Shown here in pieces: positions 8,467 to 16,645 of a stretch of 64,000 bases of DNA. Below the pieces are notes generated by a model. It did not search any database, was not told the DNA's origin, and saw only the letters and a list, made by a program, of their open reading frames with translations. The DNA lies in the NCBI GenBank assembly GCA_030432595.1, contig JAUIGU010000002.1:62001-126000 (forward strand). The letters run 5' to 3'. Each line of letters starts with the position of its first letter. Within the stretch, counting starts at the first letter, position 1. The position numbers and the translations under genes are program-made. Source of the stretch: Phycisphaerae bacterium (lineage in GTDB: Bacteria > Planctomycetota > Phycisphaerae > Phycisphaerales > Phycisphaeraceae).

Positions 8467-9051
8467 GTGTCCAAAGAATCCCCCCCACCGTCCGACGCGT
8501 CGCCGCACGAGCCGTCCGCCGCGTCGGGGCCGCGGTTGAACCTGGCGCCGGCGGTACTGGGCTGGGCAGTGCCGGGGCTGGGGCACCTGGTCATGGGACA
8601 GACCGCCCGCGGGCTGATCCTCGCGGTGACGATCCTTTCGCTGTGGCTGGGCGGGTTGCTCATCGGCGGCATCAGCGTGATCGACCGCAAGGACCACCCG
8701 GCGTGGTTCCTCGGGCAGATGTGGGTCGCGCCGTCCTGGCTGGTCAACCACTACCACGACGGCCTGCGGCAGCGCTGGCAGCGCGACGCCGGCACGCGGG
8801 CGGATATCGAGCGTGGATACGAGCCGGCCTACGGCAAACCCGAGGAGCAGGGCATCCTCTTCACCGCGCTCGCCGGCCTGCTCAACGTGTTGGCGATCAT
8901 CGACGTGATCTACCGCGAGCCCTGGCCGGTGCGCGAATTGACGGGCGAGGACGTGCCGGTCATGCCGCCGGTGCCCGAGGAACACGACGACGTCGGCCCG
9001 CCACGGCCGCACCCCACCGTAAACCCGGACGCCGCCGGAGGTTCATCGTGA
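8467..9051 (+). CDS. Small membrane protein, DUF6677-like
   Basis: 194 residues from GTG 8467. A Ser/Pro-rich cytoplasmic start precedes a hydrophobic segment with PAVLGWAVPGLGHLVMGQTA. This is followed by a second and a third hydrophobic stretch (GLILAVTILSLWLGGLLIGG; GILFTALAGLLNVLAIIDVI) and a Pro-rich acidic tail. The GLGHL...G pattern is typical of planctomycete membrane proteins annotated as DUF6677. That name is from memory and should be verified. The stop overlaps the next start as GTGA, so the pair is translationally coupled. Function unknown. Confidence 0.7.
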   Translation: MSKESPPPSDASPHEPSAASGPRLNLAPAVLGWAVPGLGHLVMGQTARGLILAVTILSLWLGGLLIGGISVIDRKDHPAWFLGQMWVAPSWLVNHYHDGLRQRWQRDAGTRADIERGYEPAYGKPEEQGILFTALAGLLNVLAIIDVIYREPWPVRELTGEDVPVMPPVPEEHDDVGPPRPHPTVNPDAAGGSS

Positions 9052-9275
9052 GCGCGGTGCTGGCGTACCGCCCGTTCCTCGAGCCGCTGCCGATCGAGCC
9101 GGCGTGGCTGTGGCTGTGCGTGCCGCTGGTGCTGGGCGTGGCCGTGGTCTACAAAACCATCAAGCTGCCGACGCTGGAAAAACTCCCGCAACAGTCGCTG
9201 CTGCTGGCGACGCAGGTGCTGCTGTTCATGGCCGCGGGCGCGGGGCTGCTGTCGCTGCTGACGTGGTGGTTCTGA
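9048..9275 (+). CDS. Small hydrophobic protein, two membrane segments
   Basis: 75 residues. GTG 9048 overlaps the TGA of the preceding gene. The two predicted membrane helices are PAWLWLCVPLVLGVAVVYKT and a stretch around LLLATQVLLFMAAGAGLLSL, joined by a short basic loop (IKLPTLEKLPQQ). It probably forms a small complex with the DUF6677-like protein, judging only from the coupling. Function unknown. Confidence 0.65.
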   Translation: MSAVLAYRPFLEPLPIEPAWLWLCVPLVLGVAVVYKTIKLPTLEKLPQQSLLLATQVLLFMAAGAGLLSLLTWWF

Positions 9276-9283
9276 GGGATGAG

Positions 9284-9362
9284 CAGTAGAGCAGCAGAAC
9301 AGTAGAGCAGAAAATACTGCATTGGTCTGTGTTTTCTTATCTACTGTTCTGCTGCTTTACTG
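9284..9362. repeat. Long-arm inverted repeat upstream of trpD
   Basis: The arms at 9284-9305 and 9341-9362 match over 22 bases with one mismatch (CAGTAGAGCAGCAGAACAGT and its complement), separated by 35 bases of AT-richer sequence. The words CAGTAGAGCAG repeat inside the arm. It is placed to terminate the upstream membrane-protein operon, and trpD starts 31 bases later. Confidence 0.75.
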
Positions 9363-9393
9363 ATCTATCGATCTACCGCAGTATCATGCCCCC

Positions 9394-10443
9394 ATGAAAG
9401 ACCTGCTCGCCCAACTCGTCGCCGGGGAGTCGTTGACGCGTGAACAGGCCGTCGATGCGTTCGAGCAGATCATGTCCGGCAGCGCCACGCCGCCGCAGAC
9501 CGCCGCCCTGCTCACCGCCATCCAGCAGCGCGGCGCGACGATCGATGAAATCACCGGTGCCGCGACGGTCATGCGGGACAAATCGACGAAGGTCGCCGTC
9601 CCCGACGGGCTGACCGCGATGGACATCGTCGGCACCGGCGGCGACCACGCGGGCACGTTCAACATCTCCACCGCCACCGCCATCGTCACTGCCGCCGCGG
9701 GCCGGCCCGACGACCTGGTCGTCGCCAAGCACGGCAACCGCGCCGTCACCTCCAACTCCGGCGCGTCGCAGGTCCTCGAAGCGCTGGGCGTCACGCTCAC
9801 CGCCGACGGCGACACGCTCACGAAGTGCCTCGACGAAGCGGGCCTCTGCTTCTGCTTCGCCCCGCACCACCACCCGGCCATGAAGCACGCCGGGCCCGTC
9901 CGCGCCGAACTGGGCTTCCGCACGATCTTCAACCTGGTCGGGCCGCTCACCAACCCCGCGGGCGTACGCCGCATCCTCATGGGCGTGTGGACCGGCAAGC
10001 TCTGCGAACCGCTCGCGCAGGTCCTCGCCGAGCTCGGCGTCGAGCGCGCGATGGTCGTCAACGGCCGCATCCCCTCCGACGACGGACAGCACGTCGATGG
10101 CTTCGACGAACTCTCCACCTGCGGGCCCAGCACCGTCGCCCACGTCGATCGCACCCGCGTCACGCTCGAAGAACTCGACCCCACCGCGCTGGACCTGCCC
10201 TACAGCCACCCGTCCACCCTCCGCGTCGACAGCCCCGACCAGAGCGCCGAAACGATCCGCAAGGTCTTCGCCGGCGAGACCGGCCCGCCGCGCGACATCG
10301 TCGTCCTCAACACCGCCGCCGCGCTGCTCGTCGGCGGCCGGGCCGACGACCTCAACGACGGCCTGCAACGCGCGGCAGAAGCGATCGACTCGGGCGCGGC
10401 GCGGAAAACGCTGGACACGCTGATCAAACTCACGGCGGGCTGA
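9394..10443 (+). CDS. trpD: Anthranilate phosphoribosyltransferase
   Basis: 349 residues, the usual family length. It catalyses anthranilate + PRPP to phosphoribosyl-anthranilate in tryptophan synthesis. The PRPP-binding signature is DIVGTGGDHAGTFNISTATA, followed by VAKHGNRAVTSNSGASQVLEALG and the second anthranilate site around HHPAMKHAGPVRAELGFRT and LTNPAGV. All expected motifs are present. No other trp gene lies next to it, so the pathway is dispersed in this genome. An unknown membrane protein gene follows 4 bases after the stop. Confidence 0.96.
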   Translation: MKDLLAQLVAGESLTREQAVDAFEQIMSGSATPPQTAALLTAIQQRGATIDEITGAATVMRDKSTKVAVPDGLTAMDIVGTGGDHAGTFNISTATAIVTAAAGRPDDLVVAKHGNRAVTSNSGASQVLEALGVTLTADGDTLTKCLDEAGLCFCFAPHHHPAMKHAGPVRAELGFRTIFNLVGPLTNPAGVRRILMGVWTGKLCEPLAQVLAELGVERAMVVNGRIPSDDGQHVDGFDELSTCGPSTVAHVDRTRVTLEELDPTALDLPYSHPSTLRVDSPDQSAETIRKVFAGETGPPRDIVVLNTAAALLVGGRADDLNDGLQRAAEAIDSGAARKTLDTLIKLTAG

Positions 10444-10447
10444 TGAC

Positions 10448-10861
10448 ATGCAGGGACCGCAAGAGGCACCGCCGAACGCCGAGACCCGTCAGCCGGGCAT
10501 CGCACTTCCCGTAATCGCCGCATTGCTGACGCTCGTTCTTTTCTGGCTCATTGCCACCTTCGATCCGATCCCTGCTTATACCTTCGCTTCAACCGATGGT
10601 CGGTTTCGTCGCACCGAATGCCCCGGCAAGAACCACACGCTCGATCACCTCGAAACAGAGTTTGCTTCGTACCAAACGGTTGCCCCCGAAGCGGAACTGG
10701 TCAGACTCGAGCCCAAACCCTGGTGGAACCCGTGGGAATGGCCGGGGCTGATCACCAACCGGCGGTGGAGCTACCCCTATCAATCTGCCAACAGCATTCC
10801 AGACGCGGACCCCTGGGAAACCGTTTGGTCCGCTGATCAGGACCCAGAAGCCGGTGACTGA
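10448..10861 (+). CDS. Unknown single-pass membrane protein
   Basis: 137 residues, not recognised. Residues 18-37 form one membrane helix (IALPVIAALLTLVLFWLIAT). The rest faces out: it has a TDGRFRRTECP segment and a Trp-rich stretch (PKPWWNPWEWPGLITNRRW). It starts 4 bases after trpD and overlaps tsaB by 8 bases, so the three are probably one transcript. There is no detectable enzyme motif. Confidence 0.6.
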   Translation: MQGPQEAPPNAETRQPGIALPVIAALLTLVLFWLIATFDPIPAYTFASTDGRFRRTECPGKNHTLDHLETEFASYQTVAPEAELVRLEPKPWWNPWEWPGLITNRRWSYPYQSANSIPDADPWETVWSADQDPEAGD

Positions 10862-11540
10862 CGAAGGCTACTACTTGGCATTGGAGAACAGCTCTACTTC
10901 CGGCGCGGTCGCGCTGGGGTGCGGCCCCGACATCCTCGGCGTCGAACCCATCCCGCCGCGCAAACGGCACAACGTCGATCTCATGGTCGCGGTTGATGCG
11001 ATCTGCCGAACCCACGGCGTCAAACCCGATCAACTCGACGCCGTGTTCGTCTCGCTGGGGCCAGGCTCGTTCACCGGGCTGCGCGTCGCCGTGACCACCG
11101 CGAAGATGCTCGCGCTGACTTTGGGCATCAAGGTCGTCGGCATCCCCACCCTCGAACTGCTTCGCGCTCAGCACCCCGACGCCGTTGTCGCCCTCAACGT
11201 CAAACGCGGCACCGCGTGGTCCGCCCACCCACCCACCTCCGGAAGCGACGGCGAAACGTCAAACGCAGGTTTGAGACCGATCGAAGAGCTCCAGACCCTC
11301 GCCAAAAAGCTCGGCATCCCGCTCATCGCCGACAAACTCGACGGCGCGACCCCGCCGCAACCCGACGTCGCCACCCTCTACCGCCTCGGCCACGAACGCC
11401 TCACCGCCGGCCACACCGACGACCCGCTCACCCTCGCCCCGGCCTACATCCGCGAGCCCGAGGCGGTCACGCTGTGGGACGAGAAGGAAAACGCAGGAAA
11501 CCAGAAAACGCAGGAAACGCAAGAAAGCGAGACCGCGTAA
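10854..11540 (+). CDS. tsaB: TsaB, tRNA threonylcarbamoyladenosine biosynthesis protein
   Basis: 228 residues, an ASKHA-fold partner of TsaD in making t6A37 of ANN-decoding tRNAs. Seen: YLALENSSTSGAVALGC at the N-terminus and the family hallmark VFVSLGPGSFTGLRVAVTTA. These are followed by the LGIKVVGIPTLELL segment and a C-terminal APAYIREPEAV. The start is GTG 10854, overlapping the upstream gene. The last 16 or so residues (EKENAGNQKTQETQES) are low complexity and are encoded by the left arm of a dispersed inverted repeat whose right arm ends at the der start codon. They are therefore likely a recent tail. Confidence 0.92.
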   Translation: MTDEGYYLALENSSTSGAVALGCGPDILGVEPIPPRKRHNVDLMVAVDAICRTHGVKPDQLDAVFVSLGPGSFTGLRVAVTTAKMLALTLGIKVVGIPTLELLRAQHPDAVVALNVKRGTAWSAHPPTSGSDGETSNAGLRPIEELQTLAKKLGIPLIADKLDGATPPQPDVATLYRLGHERLTAGHTDDPLTLAPAYIREPEAVTLWDEKENAGNQKTQETQESETA

Positions 11541-11614
11541 CCTTTCCGGTTACGGCCAGACATCGGAGTGTCCGATTTCCTGCGTTTCTTGCGTTTCCTG
11601 ATTTTCCTGCGTTT
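11484..11614. repeat. AAACGCAGGAAA-type inverted repeat spanning tsaB end and der leader
   Basis: The left arm 11484-11526 consists of AAACGCAGGAAA and GCAAGAAA words. The right arm 11574-11614 carries the complements (TTTCCTGCGTTTCTTGCGTT and TTTTCCTGCGTTT). The left arm is translated as the TsaB tail, and the right arm runs up to the ATG of der at 11615. A single-arm relative occurs at about 17345-17390. Confidence 0.75.
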
Positions 11615-13057
11615 ATGACTCCCCGCCTCGTCATCGTCGGCCGACCCAACGTCGGCAAGTCCTCGCTGCTGAACCTGCTGGCCAAGCGGAAGGTGTCCAT
11701 CGTCGATCCCACGGCCGGCGTCACCCGCGACCGCGTGTCCACGATGGTCGAGATCCCCGGCACGGAGCGCAACGCCCCGCCGATCACCGTCGAGTTGATC
11801 GACACCGGCGGCGTCGGCATCGTGGACCGGCTCGACCTGGGGGCCGACATCGAGCGGCAGGTCGCCGAGGGTCTGGCCGAGGCGGACGTGGTGTTGTTCG
11901 TGGTGGACGCACAGCAAGGCGTGACGCCGTTGGACGAGGCGGTGGCGAAACTGCTGCGGACCAGCGGCGCAAAGTCCAAACCGGTCGTGTTCATCGCGAA
12001 CAAGGTGGACAGCACGACCTTCGAGGCCGACGCGTGGGAGGTGATGAAGCTCGGCTTCGGCGAGCCGGTCATGTTCTCGGCCACCACCAAGCACAACCTG
12101 CACGACCTGCACGAAGCGCTGCGCGACGCGATCGACGCCGCGCCGCCGCGCGACGAGTCTGACGACGACACTACCGGGGGCGAACTCAAGATCGCGCTGG
12201 TCGGCAAGCGCAACGCGGGCAAGTCCACGCTGCTCAACGCCCTGGCCGGGCAGCAGCGCGTCATCGTCTCGGAGCACGCGGGCACGACGCGCGACAGCGT
12301 GGACGTGCGCATCGCCTGGCCCGCCCCCGGAAGTTCCGAAAAGGACGATTCGGACGGCAAGCGTCACCCCAACGCCTTCATCGCCATCGACACCGCCGGC
12401 GTCCGCAAGACCAAATCCCTCGACGGCGACCTGGAGTTCTACAGCCAGCACCGCTCGCTGCGTTCAGTTCGTCGGGCGGACGTTTGTTTGTTGCTCGTGG
12501 ACGCCACGGTGCCGATCAGCCAGACCGACTACCTGCTTAGCCAGGAGATCCAGAAGCACTTCAAGCCGACGGTGATCGTGGTGAACAAGTGGGACCTGGT
12601 CGGCGGGCGCATGACGCAGGAGGAGTACGTCGCGTACCTCGAAGACGCGATGAAGGGCCTGACGTTCGCACCGGTCGTGTTCATCAGCGCCAAGAACGCC
12701 GAGGGGCTCAAGGAGGCGGTCGCGCTGGCGTACAACCTGCACGACCAGGCGGGCCACCGCGTCGGCACGGGCGAACTGAACCGTTTCTTCGAGCGTATCT
12801 TCCACGAGCGCGGCCCGGGCGCGAACAAGCACGGCAAGCAGCCCAAGCTCTACTACACCACCCAGATCGACACGCACCCGCCGACGCTCGCGATGTTTGT
12901 CAACGACCCGGAGCTGTTCGACCACAACTACCAGCGGTACTTGATGAACCGCGTGCGCGACGAGCTGCCGTTCAGCGAGGTGCCGATCAAGCTGCTGATC
13001 CGCGGCAAGCAAAAGATGAGCGCCGAGGAACGCGTGGCGGCGAAGCTGGAAGAGTAA
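11615..13057 (+). CDS. der: GTPase Der (EngA), tandem G-domain ribosome assembly factor
   Basis: 480 residues. Two G domains in tandem are diagnostic. G domain 1 has IVGRPNVGKSSLLNLLAKRK, TRDRV, DTGG and NKVD. G domain 2 has LVGKRNAGKSTLLNALAGQQ, TTRDSVDV, DTAG and NKWD. The C-terminal KH-like domain ends RGKQKMSAEERVAAKLEE. Der acts in maturation of the 50S ribosomal subunit. G2 contains a short charged insertion (GSSEKDDSDGKRHP) before its DTAG. The start ATG 11615 is fixed by family alignment. The longer open frame from 11216 overlaps tsaB and is not used. Confidence 0.96.
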   Translation: MTPRLVIVGRPNVGKSSLLNLLAKRKVSIVDPTAGVTRDRVSTMVEIPGTERNAPPITVELIDTGGVGIVDRLDLGADIERQVAEGLAEADVVLFVVDAQQGVTPLDEAVAKLLRTSGAKSKPVVFIANKVDSTTFEADAWEVMKLGFGEPVMFSATTKHNLHDLHEALRDAIDAAPPRDESDDDTTGGELKIALVGKRNAGKSTLLNALAGQQRVIVSEHAGTTRDSVDVRIAWPAPGSSEKDDSDGKRHPNAFIAIDTAGVRKTKSLDGDLEFYSQHRSLRSVRRADVCLLLVDATVPISQTDYLLSQEIQKHFKPTVIVVNKWDLVGGRMTQEEYVAYLEDAMKGLTFAPVVFISAKNAEGLKEAVALAYNLHDQAGHRVGTGELNRFFERIFHERGPGANKHGKQPKLYYTTQIDTHPPTLAMFVNDPELFDHNYQRYLMNRVRDELPFSEVPIKLLIRGKQKMSAEERVAAKLEE

Positions 13058-13067
13058 GGCAGGAAGG

Positions 13068-13278
13068 AACCGCAGATGGACGCAGATGGACGCAGATTAT
13101 TCACACGTGTTCGACAGAACGCACCGTCTGCATGTTTAACCGCCAAGACGCCAAGATCGCCAAGTCCCGGCAAACAAGCGGTGTCCGGTGTCGATCTTCT
13201 TGGTGTCCTTTGCGTCATGGCGGTTCAATCAAAAGCTCTTCTGCTTCTATCTGCGTTCATCTGCGTCCATCTGTGGTT
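13068..13278. repeat. Nested phrase-like inverted repeat (GCAGATGGAC / GCCAAGACG families)
   Basis: Outer arms 13068-13097 and 13249-13278 match with two mismatches over 30 bases and are built of CGCAGATGGA words. Inner arms 13138-13164 and 13199-13225 are built of CCAAGACGCCAAG words. The right arms overlap the next gene: its ATG at 13217 lies in the inner arm, and its signal-peptide core is encoded by the outer arm. Confidence 0.85.
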
Positions 13279-15868
13279 TACTTCTTCTGCTTCTGCGGCA
13301 GAGAACGGCATCGTCTGGTGGGAGGGCGAGGACGCGGTGCGGACGAACGTGCCGGCGCGGTCGCCGTTCGGGCCGGGCACGGGCGGGAACTTCGACGTGC
13401 TCTCCGGCGGCGACTGGATCAGCGGGCAGGTGCGCCCCGGCGGCCGGCCATACGAGGCGCAGTACCTGATCGAAGCCCCGGCCGACGGGACGTACACGCT
13501 GTGGGCGCGGAAGTTCTGGAAGCACGGCCCGTTCGAGTGGCGCTTCGACGACCAGAAATGGACGCAGGTCGGGCGCGAGGTGACGCTGGCGGACAGCGCG
13601 ACGATCCGCACGCACCTGGTCGCGAACTGGGTGGCCGTGGGCGACGTGAAACTCACCGCCGGCCGGCACGCGTTTTGGTGGCGGATGACGGACCTGCAGC
13701 CGGGCAAGGACGAGGCGGTGGGCTTCGATTGTTTTGCGCTCGTGCCCAGCGACGCCGCGTTCACGCCGCGCGGCAAACTCAAACCGAATCAGCGCGACAC
13801 GCGCGCCGACGACGGCTGGTTCGCGTGGGACCCGCCGCGCGACGAATTCCCCGAAGACGCAGGCTTCGACCACCGCGATCTGAACGAGGAGTTCGCCGGC
13901 ATCCACGGGCGCGTCCGCAAAACCGACGACGGCAACGGGCTGCTCCTGGGCGACGGCACGCCCGTGCGCTTCTGGGGCGTCAACGTCAAGCCCGACTTCG
14001 GCGACGCGCCCGACGGCCTGCTGAACCACTGGGCGCGGCGCATGGCGAAGATCGGCGTCAACCTCGTCCGCATCCACGGCCCGCTGTGGACGAAACAACA
14101 CGACCAGTGGCGCGTCGACCCCCGGAAGCTGGAGAACGTTCACCGCCTCGTCGCGGCGCTCAAACAACAAGGGATCTACACCGAGATCAGTTGGTACTTC
14201 CCGATCTGGATCGACGCGCGGCACGCGGGCCTGCCCGGGTACCACGACGCGAACATCGAGCACCCGTTCGCGTCGCACATGTTCAACGACCGAGTACAGC
14301 GGTGGTACCTCGACACGCTGCGCGACATCGTCACGCCGGTGAACCCGCACACCGGGCTGTCGCTGGCCGACGACCCGGCGGTCGCGATGATCGAACTGGT
14401 GAACGAGGACAGCTTCTTCTTCTGGACGTTCAACCCCGACAACATGCCCGAGCCGATCTGGGACGAGCTGCAGGACATGTACGAGGACTCTCCGCACTAC
14501 GCCGGCGGCGAGCTGCGCGGCGTATGGAACCTGACGCGCGAGGGTCAAAAGAACGCCGGGCGACGCGAGTTGCGTCAGCTCAAGGCGCAGGCGGCGTTCC
14601 TGGCGAACCTCCAGCGCGGGTTCTACGAGAAAGCGATCGCGGCGCTGCGCGGGCACGGGTACGACGGCCTGACGGTGTGCTCGAACTGGCACACCGCCGA
14701 CCCGCCAATGCTCGATGCGCTGGAGCGGTGGACGTACACGGCCGGCGACGTGATCGACCACCACGGGTATTTCGAGAGCAAGCACACCGGCTCGGCGGCG
14801 GCGTGGGCGGTGCGCGCCGGCGACACGTTCGAGAGCCGGTCGGCGCTGCAGAACCTCGACGCGCTGCCGCTGCGCGTCAACCAGGTGCGCGGCCACCCGC
14901 AGATGATCTCGGAGGTGAACTGGCCGCTCCCCAACGAGCACCGCGCGGACATGGTCTGGCTGGGCGTCGCCGCGCTGGGCGCGCAGGGCGTCGATGCGGT
15001 GTGCTGGTTCCAGTGCACGTCGCTGACGGGCGTCGAAACCAACTGGGTGCAGAAGTTCACCATCGACGTGCCGAGCATCACCGGCCAGTTCCCCGCCGCG
15101 GCGCTGGCGTTCCGGCGCGGCGACGTGCCGGAGCAGGAGCCGGTCGTGGTCGAATCGATCAAGAGCAAGGACCTGAAAGCGCTGTCCGGCTCGGCGACGG
15201 CGAACCACGCGAGTATCGAGGCGTTCCGGGCGGGGGATGCGCAGCAGATCGAAGATTTTGATGGGGTGGACCCGCTGGCGTATTACGTGGGGCCGGTGGT
15301 GCGGGTGTTTGATGACCCATCGATCAAGTCGTGGCAAAGGAGCGCCGGTGGCGTGCTCGCAGGCGATGACGTCCATGTTCCGGGGGTGCTGCAGACCAGC
15401 CATCCGACGTCGTTGGCGTTGCACGGGCAGTCTCGGTTGAGCGTCCGCCTGGGGCCGGCACCGATCCGTGACTTTGACCTCTTGCCGTCGTCACACGAGA
15501 TCGCGCCGAGCAACGACGACGGGGCTGTGTCGATGATTTCGTTGGACGGGAAGCCGCTGCGACGATCCAACCGTGTGTTGTTCCAGGCGATCCGCACGGA
15601 GAAGCCCTACGGGTTCGTCGTCACCGACGGACAGATCAAGAGCATGGGCGGCGCACCGCTGAACGTGACGACGCCGAAGGCCGGGTTCGCGATTCTTTTC
15701 GAGGACGACCGTCCGGCCAGGGCGACCGTGCTCGATGAGAACGGCGACCGCACCACACGGCCGGTTCCGCTGATCGAGAAGAACGGCAGCGTCGGTTTTG
15801 ACTGGCCCGCGAACACGGTGAGCGTGCTGCTGGAACGGGACGCCGAGCCCATCGGCAACAAGGAGTAG
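13217..15868 (+). CDS. Secreted GH5-like glycoside hydrolase (clan GH-A)
   Basis: 883 residues. The signal peptide is MAVQSKALLLLSAFICVHLW, ending near SASAAE. An N-terminal beta domain of about 170 residues (carbohydrate-binding-like: YTLWARKFWKHGPF) precedes a TIM barrel with VRFWGVNVKPD, NLVRIHGPLW and the acid/base motif MIELVNEDSFFFW. The nucleophile motif is MISEVNWPLP. A C-terminal beta domain follows. NE and E at the barrel-strand ends fit clan GH-A retaining enzymes acting on beta-glycans. The precise family and substrate are uncertain. ATG 13217 is chosen because it opens a signal peptide, and the frame upstream runs through a dispersed repeat. Confidence 0.8.
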   Translation: MAVQSKALLLLSAFICVHLWFTSSASAAENGIVWWEGEDAVRTNVPARSPFGPGTGGNFDVLSGGDWISGQVRPGGRPYEAQYLIEAPADGTYTLWARKFWKHGPFEWRFDDQKWTQVGREVTLADSATIRTHLVANWVAVGDVKLTAGRHAFWWRMTDLQPGKDEAVGFDCFALVPSDAAFTPRGKLKPNQRDTRADDGWFAWDPPRDEFPEDAGFDHRDLNEEFAGIHGRVRKTDDGNGLLLGDGTPVRFWGVNVKPDFGDAPDGLLNHWARRMAKIGVNLVRIHGPLWTKQHDQWRVDPRKLENVHRLVAALKQQGIYTEISWYFPIWIDARHAGLPGYHDANIEHPFASHMFNDRVQRWYLDTLRDIVTPVNPHTGLSLADDPAVAMIELVNEDSFFFWTFNPDNMPEPIWDELQDMYEDSPHYAGGELRGVWNLTREGQKNAGRRELRQLKAQAAFLANLQRGFYEKAIAALRGHGYDGLTVCSNWHTADPPMLDALERWTYTAGDVIDHHGYFESKHTGSAAAWAVRAGDTFESRSALQNLDALPLRVNQVRGHPQMISEVNWPLPNEHRADMVWLGVAALGAQGVDAVCWFQCTSLTGVETNWVQKFTIDVPSITGQFPAAALAFRRGDVPEQEPVVVESIKSKDLKALSGSATANHASIEAFRAGDAQQIEDFDGVDPLAYYVGPVVRVFDDPSIKSWQRSAGGVLAGDDVHVPGVLQTSHPTSLALHGQSRLSVRLGPAPIRDFDLLPSSHEIAPSNDDGAVSMISLDGKPLRRSNRVLFQAIRTEKPYGFVVTDGQIKSMGGAPLNVTTPKAGFAILFEDDRPARATVLDENGDRTTRPVPLIEKNGSVGFDWPANTVSVLLERDAEPIGNKE

Positions 15869-15956
15869 CACTGGAGCAAGACTGGATTCTCAGGCGCGGG
15901 CGGATGCCAAGTTCGTGACGCAAAGTTGCTACACGGCCCAGCGTTATGATTTCACC

Positions 15957-16568
15957 ATGGATGAAACCCGTCGCGACGTTCCGCACGAGAAGCTGATCCG
16001 CCCGTCGTACGCCAAGGCGCGGAAGGTGATGCGCATCGTCGGGCCAGCGGTGTTTCTGCTGGGGCTGACGCTGACTGCCGTCGGGTTCCTGACGGTGATT
16101 GCGGGCGACCCGTTCGACCACCCTTTGCGGGCGGCGTTGCCGTTCGTGGGGATGCCGCTGATGTTTGTGGGCGCGGTGCTGAGCATGTTCGCGTTCATGG
16201 GGGCGGTGGCGCGGTACGCGGCGAGCGAGCACGCGCCGGTGGCCGTGGACACGGTCAACTACGTGGGCGAGGGCACGCGGCCGGGCGTGTCGGCGATGGC
16301 GCACGCGGTGGGCAGCGGGCTGGGCGTGGGGCTTAGGGAGGCGGCGGCGCATGAAGACGGGGACACGTCGGCGGAAGACGGCGTGCCGGGCGTCAAGGAT
16401 TTGTCGGCGCGTTGCCCGGCCTGCGACACGCGCAACGATGCGGACGCGAAGTTCTGCGACACGTGCGGTGGGCCGTTGGCGACGGGGACGGAGTGCGCGA
16501 AATGCGGCGCGGAGAATGATGCGGATGCGCGGTTCTGCGACGCGTGCGGCGCGGGGTTGGGCGTTTAG
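15957..16568 (+). CDS. Membrane protein with C-terminal double zinc ribbon
   Basis: 203 residues. Two membrane helices lie near residues 25-47 (IVGPAVFLLGLTLTAVGFLT) and 63-87. A cytoplasmic linker follows, and then two near-identical zinc ribbons: CPACDTRNDADAKFCDTCG and CAKCGAENDADARFCDACG. Each has CxxC-x11-CxxC ligands. The ribbons probably duplicated recently. Such proteins are common and of unknown role, and the ribbons may mediate protein contacts. ATG 15957 is preferred over 15915 because the upstream residues look untranslated. Confidence 0.75.
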   Translation: MDETRRDVPHEKLIRPSYAKARKVMRIVGPAVFLLGLTLTAVGFLTVIAGDPFDHPLRAALPFVGMPLMFVGAVLSMFAFMGAVARYAASEHAPVAVDTVNYVGEGTRPGVSAMAHAVGSGLGVGLREAAAHEDGDTSAEDGVPGVKDLSARCPACDTRNDADAKFCDTCGGPLATGTECAKCGAENDADARFCDACGAGLGV

Positions 16569-16645
16569 CGGGTGCGGCGCAGCCGCCCGCGGGATCGCGG
16601 AACGTATGTCCGACATTAAGATCGCGGGACGCTGCGCGTCGACCG

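Noticed and set aside
13247-15424. Antisense open frame of 725 residues over the GH5-like gene
   Set aside because: No motif, shadow composition, and the opposite strand has a full catalytic TIM barrel.
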